Positions 45,425 to 57,540 are shown, counted from the stretch's first letter. The stretch is DNA of 64,000 nucleotides from Elymus sibiricus (GCA_039707655.1 CM077676.1:456558379-456622378); one strand, 5' to 3'. The notes: a model not told the origin generated them from the letters alone. Numbers and translations are program-made.

Positions 45425-48400
45425 TTACATTGTAATGAATCGAACACCCATGCAGTTCTGGTGTTGTTCATGTTTAGCCCTTGGAAGAGGTTTAGTCATC
45501 GGATCTGCAACATTTAGATCCGTGTGTACTTTGCAAATATTTATGTCGTCCTCCTTGATGTAATCGCGGATGGAATTGAAACGTCGCTTTATGTGTCTGG
45601 TCCTCTTGTGAAATCTTGGTTCCTTGGCTAGAGCAATGGCACCAGTATTATCACAAAACAGAGTCATTGGGTTAAGTGCACTAGGCACTACTCCAAGATC
45701 TGTCATGAACTCCTTCATCCAGACACCTTCCTTCGCCGCCTCCGAGGCAGCGATGTACTCCGCTTCGCATGTAGAATCTGCTACCACGCTTTGCTTGGAA
45801 CTGCACCAGCTAACCGCACCCCCATTAAGAATAAATACGTATCCGGTTTGCGACTTAGAGTCATCCGGATCAGTGTCAAAGCTTGCATCGACGTAACCCT
45901 TTACGACGAGCTCTTGATCACCTCCATAAACGAGAAACATGTCCTTAGTCCTTTTCAGGTACTTCAGGATATTCTTGACCGCCGTCCAGTGTTCCATTCC
46001 TGGATCACTTTGAAACCTTCCGACCATACTTATGGCAAGGCTGACATCGGGTCTTGTGCACAGCATTGCATACATGATAGAGCCTATGGCCGAAGCATAG
46101 GGGATGACACTCATCTTTTCTCTATCTTCTGCAGTCACTGGGCATTGAGTCTTACTCAACTTCACACCTTGCAAAACAGGCAAGAACCCCTTCTTGGACT
46201 GATCCATTTTGAACTTCTTCAAAATCTTATCAAGGTATGTGCTTTGTGAAAGTCCTATTAAGCGTCTTGATCTATCTCTATAGATCTTGATGCCTAATAT
46301 GAAAGCAGCTTCTCCTAGGTCCTTCATTGAAAAACTCTTGTTCAAATATTCCTTTACGCTTTCCAGCATTTCTATATTGTTTCCAATCAGCAATATGTCA
46401 TCCACATATAATATTAGAAACGCTATAGAGCTCCCACTCACTTTCTTGTAAATACAAGCTTCTCCGTAAACTTGTATAAACTCGAACGCTTTGATCACTT
46501 CATCAAAGCGAAGATTCCAACTCCGAGATGCTTGCACCAGTCCATAAATGGATCGCTGGAGTTTGCAAACTTTGTCAGCATTCTCTGGATCGACAAAACC
46601 TTCTGGCTGCATCATATACAACTCTTCCTTAAGGTAACCGTTAAGGAACGCTGTTTTGACATCCATCTGCCAAATTTCATAATCGAAAAAGGCAGCTATT
46701 GCTAACATGATTCTGACGGACTTAAGCATCGCTACGGGTGAGAAGGTCTCATCGTAGTCAACTCCTTGAACTTGTGAAAAACCCTTTGCCACAAGTCGAG
46801 CTTTATAGACGGTGACATTACCGTCCGCGTCCGTCTTCCTCTTAAAGATCCATTTGTTCTGAATGGCCTTACGCCCTTCAGGTAATACTTCCAAAGTCCA
46901 TACTTTGTTTTCATACATGGATCCCATCTCGGATTTCATGGCCTCTAACCACTTCTCGGAATCCGGGCCCATCATCGCTTCTCCATAGCTCGTAGGTTCA
47001 TCGTTGTTTAACAACATGACCTCTAAGACAGGGTTGCCGTACCACTCAGGAGTAGTACGCGTCCTTGTCGACCTACGAGGTTCGATAGCAACTTGATCCA
47101 AAGCTTCATGATCATCATCATTAACTTCCTCTTCAGCTAATGTAGGCTCCACAGAAACAACTTTCTGCGCTGCGCTACTCTCAGGTTGAAGTAAAGGTTC
47201 AATAACCTCATCAAGTTCTATCTTCCTCCCACTCAATTCTTTCGAGAGAAACTCTTTCTCAAGAAATGTTCCGTTTTTAGCGACAAACATTTTGCCTTCG
47301 GATCTGTGATAGAAGGTATACCCAACTGTCTCTTTTGGGTATCCTATGAAGACGCATTTCTCCGCTTTGGGTTCCAGCTTTTCAGGCTGAAGCTTTTTGA
47401 CATAAGCATCACATCCCCAAACTTTAAGAAACGACAGCTTTGGCTTCTTGCCAAACCAAAGTTCATATGGCGTCGTCTCAACGGATTTCGATGGTGCCCT
47501 ATTTAAAGTGAATGCAGCTGTCTCTAATGCATAACCCCAAAACGATAGTGGCAAATCGGCAAGAGACATCATAGATCGCACCATATCTAATAAGGTTCGA
47601 TTACGACGTTCGGACACACCATTACGCTGTGGTGTTCCAGGCGGTGTCAATTGTGAAACAATTCCACACTGTCTTAAGTGACTGCCAAACTCATAACTCA
47701 GATATTCTCCTCCTCGATCAGATCGTAGGAATTTAATCTTCTTGTTACGATGATTCTCAACTTCACTCTGAAATTGTTTGAACTTTTCAAATGTTTCAGA
47801 CTTGTGTTTCATTAAGTAAATATACCCATATCTACTTAAGTCATCAGTGAAGGTGAGAAAGTAACGATAACCACCGCGCGCCTCAATACTCATTGGACCG
47901 CACACATCAGTATGTATGATTTCCAATAAGTCACTTGCCCGTTCCATTATTCCAGAGAACGGCGTTTTAGTCATCTTGCCCATGAGGCATGGCTCACATG
48001 TGTCAAGTGATTCAAAATCAAGTGACTCCAAAAGTCCATCAGCATGGAGCTTCCTCATGCGTTTTACGCCAATATGACCTAAACGGCAGTGCCACAAGAA
48101 AGTGGTATTATCATTATCAATTCTACATCTTTTGGCATCAATGTTATGAACATGTGTATTATTACTATCGAGATTCAATAAGAATAAACCCCTCACATTG
48201 GGTGCATGACCATAAAAGATATTACTCATATAAATAGAACAACCATTATTCTCTGATTTAAATGAGTAACCGTCTCGCAATAAACAAGATCCAGATATAA
48301 TGTTCATGCTTAACGCAGGCACCAAATAACACTTATTTAGGTTCATCACTAATCCCGACGGTAATCGAAGAGCGAGCGTGCCAACGGCGATCACATCAAC

Positions 48401-49408
48401 CTTGGAACCATTTCCCACGCGCATCGTCACTTCGTCCTTTGCCAGCCTCCGTCTATTCCGCAGTTCCTGTTTTGAGTTGCAAATATGAGCAACCGCACCG
48501 GTATCAAATACCCAGGCACTACAACGAGAGTTGGTAAGGTACACATCAATAACATGTATATCATATATACCTTGTTTGTTGTTGGCCGCCTTCTTGTCAG
48601 CCAAATACTTGGGGCAATTCCGCTTCCAGTGTCCAGTTCCCTTGCAATGAAAACACACAGTTTCTGGTTTGGGTCCAGCCTTGGGTTTCTTCACGAGAGG
48701 AGCAACTGCTTTGCCACTCTGCTTGGAGTTACCCTTCTTACCCTTGCCATTTTTCTTGAAACTAGTGGTTTTATTGACCATCAACACTTGATGCTCCTTC
48801 TGAATTTCAGACTCAGCGGCTTTCAGCATCGCAAACAGCTCGGCGACTGACTTGTTCATCCCGTGCATGTTATAGTTCAACACGAAGCTCTTGTAGCTAG
48901 GTGGCAATGATTGAAGAACTCTGTCAGTGATAGCCTCTGGCGGAAGGGGCATCCCTAACTCAGCCAGACGGGTGGAGTACCCAGACATTCTGAGCACGTG
49001 ATCACTGATAGACCCGTTCTCCTCCATCTTGCAAGCATAGAACTTATCGGAGATCTCATATCTCTCGATCCGGGCATTCTTCTGAAAGATAAACTTCAAC
49101 TCCTGGAACATCTCATATGCTCCATGACGTTCAAAACGTCTTTGAAGTCCCGGTTCTAAGCCATACAACATTGCACATTGAACTATTGAGTAATCATCAG
49201 AACGAGCCTGCCAGGCGTTCACAACGTCTAGAGACTCAACTGGAGCGGGTGGATCACCAAGCGGTGCATCAAGGACATAAGCCTTCTGGGAAGCCGTAAG
49301 GATAATCCTTAGATTACGGGCCCAGTCCACAAAGTTACTTCCATCATCTTTCAACTTAGCTTTCTCTAGGAACGCATTAAAATTCAGGGGTGCTACTGCG
49401 CGAGCCAT
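45425..49408 (-). CDS. Angela gag-pol polyprotein, intact, 1327 aa
   Basis: One open frame encodes all functions of a copia element. The gag region spans about 1-250, with a zinc knuckle CFHCKGTGHWKRNC at 252-265. The aspartic protease motif FDTGA is at 301-305. The integrase zinc-binding residues are near H440, H445, C471 and C474, and the catalytic triad is D501, D564, E600. Reverse transcriptase has YVDD at 1001-1004. RNase H follows, with DAS near 1174 and EAEY near 1215. The start MARAVAPLNFNAF is typical of the family. No frameshift or stop was seen. It would be translated in the cytoplasm and assembled in virus-like particles. Confidence 0.97.
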   Translation of the reverse strand: MARAVAPLNFNAFLEKAKLKDDGSNFVDWARNLRIILTASQKAYVLDAPLGDPPAPVESLDVVNAWQARSDDYSIVQCAMLYGLEPGLQRRFERHGAYEMFQELKFIFQKNARIERYEISDKFYACKMEENGSISDHVLRMSGYSTRLAELGMPLPPEAITDRVLQSLPPSYKSFVLNYNMHGMNKSVAELFAMLKAAESEIQKEHQVLMVNKTTSFKKNGKGKKGNSKQSGKAVAPLVKKPKAGPKPETVCFHCKGTGHWKRNCPKYLADKKAANNKQGIYDIHVIDVYLTNSRCSAWVFDTGAVAHICNSKQELRNRRRLAKDEVTMRVGNGSKVDVIAVGTLALRLPSGLVMNLNKCYLVPALSMNIISGSCLLRDGYSFKSENNGCSIYMSNIFYGHAPNVRGLFLLNLDSNNTHVHNIDAKRCRIDNDNTTFLWHCRLGHIGVKRMRKLHADGLLESLDFESLDTCEPCLMGKMTKTPFSGIMERASDLLEIIHTDVCGPMSIEARGGYRYFLTFTDDLSRYGYIYLMKHKSETFEKFKQFQSEVENHRNKKIKFLRSDRGGEYLSYEFGSHLRQCGIVSQLTPPGTPQRNGVSERRNRTLLDMVRSMMSLADLPLSFWGYALETAAFTLNRAPSKSVETTPYELWFGKKPKLSFLKVWGCDAYVKKLQPEKLEPKAEKCVFIGYPKETVGYTFYHRSEGKMFVAKNGTFLEKEFLSKELSGRKIELDEVIEPLLQPESSAAQKVVSVEPTLAEEEVNDDDHEALDQVAIEPRRSTRTRTTPEWYGNPVLEVMLLNNDEPTSYGEAMMGPDSEKWLEAMKSEMGSMYENKVWTLEVLPEGRKAIQNKWIFKRKTDADGNVTVYKARLVAKGFSQVQGVDYDETFSPVAMLKSVRIMLAIAAFFDYEIWQMDVKTAFLNGYLKEELYMMQPEGFVDPENADKVCKLQRSIYGLVQASRSWNLRFDEVIKAFEFIQVYGEACIYKKVSGSSIAFLILYVDDILLIGNNIEMLESVKEYLNKSFSMKDLGEAAFILGIKIYRDRSRRLIGLSQSTYLDKILKKFKMDQSKKGFLPVLQGVKLSKTQCPVTAEDREKMSVIPYASAIGSIMYAMLCTRPDVSLAISMVGRFQSDPGMEHWTAVKNILKYLKRTKDMFLVYGGDQELVVKGYVDASFDTDPDDSKSQTGYVFILNGGAVSWCSSKQSVVADSTCEAEYIAASEAAKEGVWMKEFMTDLGVVPSALNPMTLFCDNTGAIALAKEPRFHKRTRHIKRRFNSIRDYIKEDDINICKVHTDLNVADPMTKPLPRAKHEQHQNCMGVRFITM

Positions 49409-50669
49409 GATCTACAACATAAATATAGCAAAGACAACTTAGACTATTGTTCTTAGATAATGAGTTTAGTTAATCATATTTTAAAAAACTCCCACTCAAA
49501 TTGACATCCCTCCGATCATTCGAGTGTAACATGATCCAAATCCACCAACTCAAGTCCGATCATCACGTGAGTTGAGGTGGTTTCAATGGTGAACATCTTC
49601 ATGTTGATCATATCTACTATATGACTCATGTTCGACCTTTCGGTCTCTTGTGTTCCGAGGCCATGTCTGTACATGCTAGGCTCGTCAAGTTTAACCCGAG
49701 TGTTCCGCACGTGCAACATGGCTTGCACCCGTTGTATGCGAACGTAGAGTCTATCACACCCGATCATCACGGCGTGTCTCGAAACGACGAACTTTCGCAA
49801 CGGTGCACACTTGGGGAGAACACAATTTATCTTGAAATTTAAGTGAGGGATCACCTTATAATGCTACCGTCGTCCTAAGCAAAATAAGATGCATAAAAGG
49901 ATTAACATCACATGCAAATCATAAGTGACATGATATGGCCATGAACTTGTGCTTTTGATCTCCATCTCCAAAGCACCGGCATGATCTCCATCGTCACCGG
50001 CATGACACCATGATCTCCATCATCTTGATCTCCATCAACGTGTCGCCATAAGGTTGTCGCGCCGACTGTTGCTTCCACGACTATAGCTAACGTTTAGCGA
50101 TAAAGTAAAGCATTACATAGCGCTTAATGATTGACACGCAGGTCATACAATAATTAAAGACAACTCTATGGCTCCTGCCAGTTGCCGAACTCATCGACAT
50201 GCAAGTCGTGATATTCTATACAAAACATGATCATCTCATACATCACATATATCTCATCATGTAATTGGCCATATCACATCACAACATACCCTGCAAAAAC
50301 AAGTTAGACGTCCTCTAATTGTTGTTGCAAATTTTACGTGGCTGCTACGGGTTTGCAAGAACCGTTCTTACCTACGCAAAACCACAACGTGGTGTAGTGA
50401 TTGCTTTTTGATCTTCTAAAAGAACCCTCTTCATTGAACCGATTCAACTAAAGTGAGAGAGACAGACACACGCCAGTCACCTTTATGCAACAAGTGCACG
50501 CAGCGGTAAAACCAGTCTCGCGTAAGCGTACGCGTAATGTCGGTCCGGGCCGCTTCATCTCACAATACCGCTGAATCAAGTATCAACTAGTAACGGCAAG
50601 CAATATGTATACACCCACGCCCACAACTCGTTTGTGTTCTACTCGAGATCTCATCTACGCATAGACCTA
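49409..50669 (-). other. Angela 5' leader
   Basis: About 1.26 kb of untranslated leader between primer-binding site and gag-pol start, long as is usual for BARE/Angela elements. No conserved ORF; packaging and dimerisation signals would be expected here but cannot be identified by eye. Confidence 0.6.
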
Positions 50670-50682
50670 GCTCATGATGCCA
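50670..50682 (-). promoter_or_regulatory. Angela primer-binding site
   Basis: TGGCATCATGAGC, one base after the 5' LTR on the minus strand. It resembles the initiator tRNA-Met type site (TGGTATCAGAGC) with differences. Confidence 0.65.
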
Positions 50683-51148
50683 CTGTTGGGGAACGTTGCA
50701 TGGGAAACAAAAATTTTCCTACGCACACATAAGATCTATCCATGGTGATGAGCATCTACGAGAGGGAGAGTGAATCTACATACCCTTGTAGATCGCTAAG
50801 CGGAAGCGTTAATAAACGCGGTTGATGTAGTCGAACGTCTTCGCGATCCAAATCGCCGAGCGTCCCGCGATCCAATCACGATCCTTCCGATCTAGTGCCG
50901 AACGGACGGCACCTCCGCGTTCAACACACGTACGGCTTGATGACGCCTTCACCTCCTCGATCCAGCGAGCGATGGTGAAGTAGTGGTTGAGTTCCAGCAG
51001 CACGACGGCGTGGTGATGGTGGTGAGGAACAATCTCTGCAGGGCTTCGCCAAGCACTACGGAGATTATGACGGAGGAACTAGAGGGCTAGGGTTGCCGGC
51101 ACACGGCTTGGGAAATCCTGATGTGTCCCGTGTGCTAGCCCTGCCCCT

Positions 51149-51157
51149 CTATTTATA
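51149..51157 (-). promoter_or_regulatory. Angela 5' LTR TATA box
   Basis: TATAAATAG on the minus strand, followed by AGGGG. The same box occurs in the 3' LTR at 43976-43984. Confidence 0.75.
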
Positions 51158-51286
51158 TGTTGAGCCTTGGGGTCTAAACTTGGAGTAAAAGCCTCCTCCG
51201 GGTCGGTTTTGCCCGCACAAGGTCGGTTTGGCCCGCAGGGAAAGAGTCCAACTCGGATCCCTGCCGTACCGTGCACAGCCGCGCAC

Positions 51287-51403
51287 AAGCGGTAGTACCG
51301 CTTCACACAAGCGGTAGTACCGCTTGGGCGGTAGTACCGCTTCACACAAGCGGTAGTACCGCTCTGGCGGTAGTACCGCTTCACACAAGCGGTAGTACCG
51401 CTT
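51287..51403 (-). repeat. Six palindromes upstream of the LTR TATA box
   Basis: Six copies of AGCGGTAGTACCGCT or a near variant. The arms are 7 bp around a single central base, separated by CACAC-type or short spacers. They lie about 130-246 bp upstream of the TATA box. The same array is at 44114-44230 in the 3' LTR. Confidence 0.95.
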
Positions 51404-54400
51404 ACGCGGCAGCAAAACTACTTTTGCGCTTTCCAATACCTCGTGGGCTTTATCCTTTTGGCCCATATAAAGTGTTGCTGCACCCGAACACTTCGGTAAA
51501 CATCCGGAACCCATTCCGGTGAACTCTGGAACTCTTCCGGAGATCGAAACACTATTATCACATATATCAATCTTTACCTCCGGACTCTTCCGGAGATCCT
51601 CGTCATGTCCGGGATCTTATCCGGGACTCCGAACAACTTTCGGTCACCAACATAATAACTCAATTATACTAATCGTCACCAAACGTTAAGTGTGTAGACC
51701 CTGCGGGTTCGAGAACTATGTAGACATGACCGAGACACCTCTACGGCCAATAACCAATAGCGGGACCTGGATGCCCATATTGGCTCCTACATATTCTACG
51801 AAGATCTTTATCGGTCGAACCTCTATGTCAAGGATTCAGTTAATCCCGTATGCTGTTCCCTTTGTTCTTCGGTATGTTACTTGCCCGAGATTCGATCGTC
51901 GGTATCACTATACCTAGTTCAATCTCGTTACCGGCAAGTCTCTTTACTCGTTCCGTAATACAAGATCCTGTGGCTAACTCTTTAGTCACTTTGCTTGCAA
52001 GGCTCAATGTGATGTTGTATTACCGAGTGGGCCCTGAGATACCTCTCCGTCATACGGAGTAACAAATCCCAGTCTTGATCCATGCCAACCCAACAGACAC
52101 CCTCGGAGATACCTGTAGAGCACCTTTATAGTCACCCAGTTACGTTGCGACGTTTGATACACACAAGGTATTCCTCCGGTGTCAGTGAGTTGCATGATCT
52201 CATGGTCAAAGGAACAGATACTTGACATGCAGAAAACAATAGCAATAAACTGACACGATCAAAATGCTACGTTTACAGCTTGGGTCTTGTCCATCACATC
52301 ATTCTCCTAATGATGTGATCCCGTTATCAAATGACATCTCATGTCAATGGCTAGGAAACCTTAACCATCTTTGATCAATGAGCTAGTCAACTAGAGGCTT
52401 ACTAGGGACACAGTGTTGTCTATGTACCCACACATGTATTTGAGTTTCCAATCAATACAATTATAGCATGGATAATAAACGATTATCATGAACAAGGAAA
52501 TATAATAATAACCAATTTATTATTGCCTCTAGGGCATATTTCCAACACTACACTTAACATCGAGTAAGCAAAAAATAGAATTTGTAGTACAAGACAGTAA
52601 CACTCACTTGAAGTTGTAAGTAAATAGTATATCTGTTTTGGTATTTTGTGCCTTCAAAAAGCTTAGCAAGTTCTCCTCTGTGTCATCGGGGAAGTCTTTT
52701 ATACTTAGTTCATGAATGATATATGGGTCAACGAACCCAATGTCAAAGATTCCCTCTTTTTGGCATAGGAGAATCTTCATTCTGCATAATAGCGTACAAA
52801 AGAATATAGTGAGGATAATTACAGGCAATGAACGAGCTGAGCTAGAGACTTAAATTACAGAAAGAAATCACTTACAGACAATAGCAACTGACGATAGATT
52901 TGTCGAGTGCGGCTTGATTGTATAACTGAAAAATTTCTGAAAGCTCAATGATTATCTCGTTTTCATAGAAGTAATGCTCTTCCTTGACTTTCACGCTGAG
53001 CGTCTGTCGCCCGTTCGCTACTTCTTTCATGTATCACTCATGCAATCTTCGCATTTGTGTTGGTAGATGCTCGACCTGCTCAGGTCTGACCAGGGGGTTC
53101 CCGGGGACATATTTCCATACTAGATCACCCATGGGGAGTTCCTCGGTGCCTAGGAGTTGTTCAACAGTGATACCCATCTCTCTAGCAGCGTCGGTTAGCG
53201 CGTTATCGGTAATCACCTTGAGCGGGGGGATCGATTGCATTGCCTGTTCTCCGAGCTGGGGAACCGTTTTCCCGCTTTTATTACTACTTGTACTTTTCGA
53301 CTGCTGCATTTGATCATGATATGACTTGCTAATACAGCGTTCATAGTCTGATGGCCTATTCTCCACATGTGTCGGGGGTCACTCTAGAAGATCCACAAAG
53401 TGCTGTACGGTTTTCGCAGGTATTATCTCCTTTGGCGGCGGGGGCGGTTTCGGTACAAAATGGGACTTCACTTCGGAAGCCACGACCGATCTGGTTTCCT
53501 CCTCAGTCATCTCGTAAGCTAACTTCTTTTTGGCAGGAGGCTCGGGTTTCTTCTTTGGTGCTCTCTTCCGCTTGTGGCCCTGCTGCTGGGACATAAGGGG
53601 TGGAGTCGGCTGACGCGGCGGAGATCGATATGGCGGACTCGCGCTGGGCTCCGTCTCGAGGTGGGGTGGAGTCGGCTGAAGCGGCGGACTTACATGTGTA
53701 TTGCTACTCGGAGGAGTCGGTGGCCTTGGCGCCGAGTTTGGAAACACGATGCAATCCTTTCTCCATACAATGAGACCACATATGACTTCTCCCAGTGTCT
53801 GCTCCCCTTGACCTCCAGGAATGTCAAGCTCTAGTGAGTCATATCCCGACAGAACTTCATCCACCCCGACACGAGCATAGCCAGCTGGAATCGGATTGCC
53901 ATGGATGGTTGCTTCAGGTGCATTCGGTAAAGCAAAGCCGACCGCCACCTTCATGGATATGTTCTTCATTTTCATGTGTAGCTCACAACTTGTCGTCTCT
54001 TTGATATCATCCACGGGGTAGCGAGCCAACAGTGCATCATCGGCCGGGACCCCCGTGGAACCCACGCTGCTTTTCCGCATAGATGGGACGGTACTATCCA
54101 GTGCTGGATCTGCTTGCTCCTGCCGCTGAGACGCCCTTTGCTGGCTAATTGTGTCGATCTGCTCCTGCTACCGCATTAAAACGCGTTCCAACTCCGCGTT
54201 CTTTGATTCTACCTTTTGAAGCCGGTCTGCATCCTGCTTCTTTTTTCTCGCACGGCTTCTATAAGTGTCGTTCCACTCCGAAAACCCCTGAACCCACGGA
54301 ACAATGCCTTTGCCTCGTGTTCGTCCTCCGTGTTCAGGATTTCCGAGGGCGCGTGTAAGCTCGTCGTTCTCTCTCTCGGGCTGGAACACCCCCTTTTGAG

Positions 54401-55447
54401 CATCTTCTATTGCTTGAAGTAAAGCGTCCGAGGCTGTTTTAAGAGATGCCTTTTCAATAATCTCTCCTGTCGCTGGGTCCAACTTTCCCCCATGCGCATA
54501 AAACCAATTCCTGGACCTCTCGGGCCAACCCGCTGTTTTTGGAGTGACCCCTTCAGCAATCATCTTGGCCTCAGCTGCTTCCCACTTAGGCACACCACTC
54601 TTGTAGCCACCTGGCCCCAGAACATGGTGATACTCTTTTTTGGCAGCATTTATCTTATTTTTTCTCGACCGTTCCTTAGCTTCATCTAATTCCTTGTACT
54701 TCACAAATAAGTCCCAGTGATCTTTTACCTTCTCTAGTGCTCCAGTGAATTCTGGAGTCTTCTTTTCTGCCTTGAGGTAGTCGCTGTATAATCTTTTCTT
54801 CCAGGTCTGGAATTGTGTGGCCATCTTCTTAAGAGCAAACTGCTTGACTTTCAACTGTTGGCCATCTGTGAAACCCTCTGGCAGGTTGAAATGTGACATG
54901 AGCGTATCCCAAAGCAAATTTTTCGATCTTTCGTCCACATAACTAACTTCTCGATCTTCCTTTGGCTTATTCCATTCTTGAATGGTGATCGGGATGTTGT
55001 CCCTAACAACAACTCCGCATTGACTTATAAATTTACGGGCATTCTGTGCAGGAGCAATCGGTTCGCCATCTGCTGCGACTTCATCGATGTTGTACTTTAT
55101 GCCACCGGCCAACTTTTTGGCCCGGCCTCGTACCCTTCTAGGAGATTTGCTCCATCCGGAGGGCTAAAAGAAGAAAGATTCGTTAATATATATATACAAA
55201 TCAATTAATACATCTAATGATCACCAGAGGCCTAATATATATATACCTCGCCGGACTTTGTTAATTGGAGAACATTTTCTTCGCCATCATTGTTTGTTTG
55301 CCCTTCGTCTCTTGGTTCTTCCTCAAGTCCCTCACCGGACTCGTTCAGATATTGTGAGCCGTCATCTGGTTTATTCTCTGGGTTTTGGGAGGAGCGTATC
55401 ATGTCGAACATGATATCCTCTTCATGGTCTCTGCCGCTATCGTCCAT

Positions 55448-56845
55448 AGCTTAACTAATCCAGAAGAAAGATAAAACAATTAGAATGCATTCAACAAGCT
55501 TGCATGGTGGAAAGGTGGTAACTAATGCAAATAAAACATAGGTAAAACAATGATCAAAGTGACTTGCCTTCCTGGTGAGCTTGAAACTCCAAAGACTCGT
55601 AATAACAAGCTTCGCACTCCGGATGGTCTAACGAATCAAACAATTTGTACACAATGAGGAATTCATCCTAATAATCATAACAGCAAGTAAAACTAATAAT
55701 AAAACAATCAAAGAAAACCAAGACAAAAACCAAAGAAAACACCAAATCACACAAAGGAAAACTATAGTGCTAAACTACACCATACAATTAACTTTCTGTC
55801 CTAATTAAAGTCTTAACAGAAAAGAAATTTTAAAACAACTAACTTAACAGAAAGTAATTAACTAAATTATTTACTAGCAAAAAGAAATAATTAAGAAGCT
55901 ATTCTAATGCTAAAGTTAATAAGAAACTAAGTCATATCACTAATATATCTAAATAAATTTTAATTACTTAGAAAAATATTAGTTTTACAACTTAACAGAA
56001 AGTCTTACTAAAATAATTTAGTGGCAAAAAGAAAAACTTTCAAATAAAAATAAAACAATTATTTTTCTCACTAGTCATGCAAATTCTAGTTCTGTTTTAA
56101 AACTACTGTTAACAGAAATAAAATTACTCTAAAAATTATTTGCCCAACCCTGTTATTACTTTTTAAATATCTGTAGGAATTATTTCCATAATAATAATTT
56201 GCCCCCAAAAATAATTCTTTTAGTGGCATTTTCAAACTTTAAAATCCTCCTGTTGCACTAGAACTATTTTTTAATAAATTTTAAAAAAATGCCACAAAAT
56301 TATGGGAGACTCTCTTAGGCCTATACATCACTTTTGTGCAAAAACCCATCCAAGTCTTTTGAAAATTTTGACCACAGCACCATCTTTTCAATTCTGGTCC
56401 AACTTGAGCATTGAACTACAACCCTAATTTTCCTTGCTCCATAAATTCTGAAATTTTTCCACCTCATAGTACCTCCAATGAAACCCTTAAGTCCAGAAGA
56501 CCATCTCCATTTGTATCTCTTAAATCCATCAAATAATTCCCTGCAGTTTTGGTACAGAACTGAAATTCCTCCAAATTTGCACTAGCAAGTTTTTCCTTTT
56601 ATAAAACCAACTTCACTATCATCTTTAGCATCCAATGAGACATCATACTGCCAATTTTCACAGCCAACAGAAATCCCTAGGTCACCTATTCATTTCATCA
56701 AGCACCTGGTGAGCATGACAGAATTTGGACACCTTTCTAAACTGTAGTTAACACTAGCCCCTCTCCCCAAACCAGCTTGTCCATCACCCCTCTCATGCCC
56801 AGGAGCACAATCCTGCTAATTTGTAGTTCATTTGGGTCCCCCTAG
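55448..56845 (-). other. AT-rich spacer in CACTA-2
   Basis: Noncoding, with many AACAGAAAG and AATTAACTAA motifs. It lies upstream of the protease-like gene and may hold its promoter or a leader intron. No element ends were found. Confidence 0.4.
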
Positions 56846-57268
56846 ATGCCATTGGCATTTCGTCGAACGGCAGGTGATCACGTCCAGTGCGCGAGCAGAG
56901 CACTAGGATTGCGCGAGCAGAGCACCAGGATTGTAGTGCGCGAGCAGAGCACCAGGATTACCTTAGGGGCTCCGGAGCAGCAGCAGAGGATTGCCGGCCT
57001 GGCTGGGGCCGGCGACGGCGAGCCGGAGCAGCAGCCGACCAGGGCCGGCCGTGGGGCAGGGGCGAGGGCCGCCGGAGCCGCGGCCAGGGGACGAGGAGGC
57101 CGGGGCGAGAGGTGGCCGAGGCGGGAGGTGGCCGAGGCGGGGCGGCGGTGCGGATCGCCGGAGAACGACGACGGAACGGCGGTGAAATCCGGCAGCTTGG
57201 CGGCGTGGTTCTGTTCCTTCTCCCGGGCGGTGGCTGGCACCGGGACACGATCGAGTTATATAGCCGCG
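56846..57268 (-). promoter_or_regulatory. GC-rich island in CACTA-2
   Basis: Strongly GC-rich with three tandem GCGCGAGCAGAGCACYAGGA units at 56888-56962. Open frames exist on both strands without recognisable domains. It lies upstream of the second gene and could be its promoter or leader. Confidence 0.35.
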
Positions 57269-57425
57269 ACCTTTAGTCCCGGCTCCAGCCACGAACCGGG
57301 ACTAAAGGTCCTTTAGTCCCGGCGCCAGCCACGAACCGGGACTAAAGGTCTCTTTTCGGCGGCCCAAATTAAGCGCGGGAGAAGGAACCTTTAGTCCCGG
57401 TTGGTGGTTGCAACCGGGACTAAAG
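57269..57425. repeat. Internal CACTA-type hairpin repeats
   Basis: Three hairpins of CCTTTAGTCCCGG / CCGGGACTAAAGG lie in the middle of the element. About 100 bp later, near 57530-57540, sits CGACCAGTAGTG, which looks like a CACTA terminus. Confidence 0.8.
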
Positions 57426-57540
57426 TCAAATAACGCGAATCGTTTTCTTTTGTGGATCGGCCGTCCGCCTGTAGTTTTAGATCGCCTGCACCCGTAGCGA
57501 ATCAGGAGCCGCCATGTGTCCAGTGCCCGACCAGTAGTGT

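Larger units (their letters stand above)
43511..52547 (-). mobile_element. Full-length Angela/BARE-type Copia retrotransposon, 9037 bp
   Basis: Two 1864-bp LTRs, a 5-bp target duplication CTACA (43506-43510 and 52548-52552), primer-binding site, intact gag-pol and polypurine tract. LTR text matches the Angela/WIS/BARE-1 group as I know it. I found one base difference between the LTRs (43540 T, 50713 A). The element appears autonomous and very young. Confidence 0.97.
50684..52547 (-). repeat. Angela 5' LTR
   Basis: 1864 bp and transcription-driving for this orientation. TATA box on the minus strand at 51149-51157; palindrome array upstream of it at 51287-51403. Confidence 0.97.
42778..55447 (-). 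pseudogene. CACTA-2 second gene: DUF-type N-terminus plus Ulp1-like (C48) protease
   Basis: Seven exons with consistent GT-AG sites and phases: 55247-55447, 52876-55163, 52608-52781, 43353-43463, 43186-43255, 42985-43083, 42778-42897. The start is MDDSGRDHEEDIMF (acidic), then a charged region (KLAGGIKYNIDEV), a Pro-rich linker and a Lys-rich segment. The C-terminal protease retains FHWILL (His), VETMDSL (Asp) and RQEQGTNLCAYYVCE (Gln, Cys), the order expected of the SUMO-protease fold. In-frame stops lie at 54168-54170, 53379-53381 and 53034-53036. Intron 3 holds the Angela element; without it the intron would be 102 bp. Confidence 0.85.

Noticed and set aside
45624..49299. Plus-strand ORFs of 60-152 codons
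   Set aside because: Antisense shadows of the gag-pol frame.
56878..57316. GC-rich ORFs of 96-156 codons on both strands
   Set aside because: Compositional, low-complexity Ala/Pro/Arg translations without domains.
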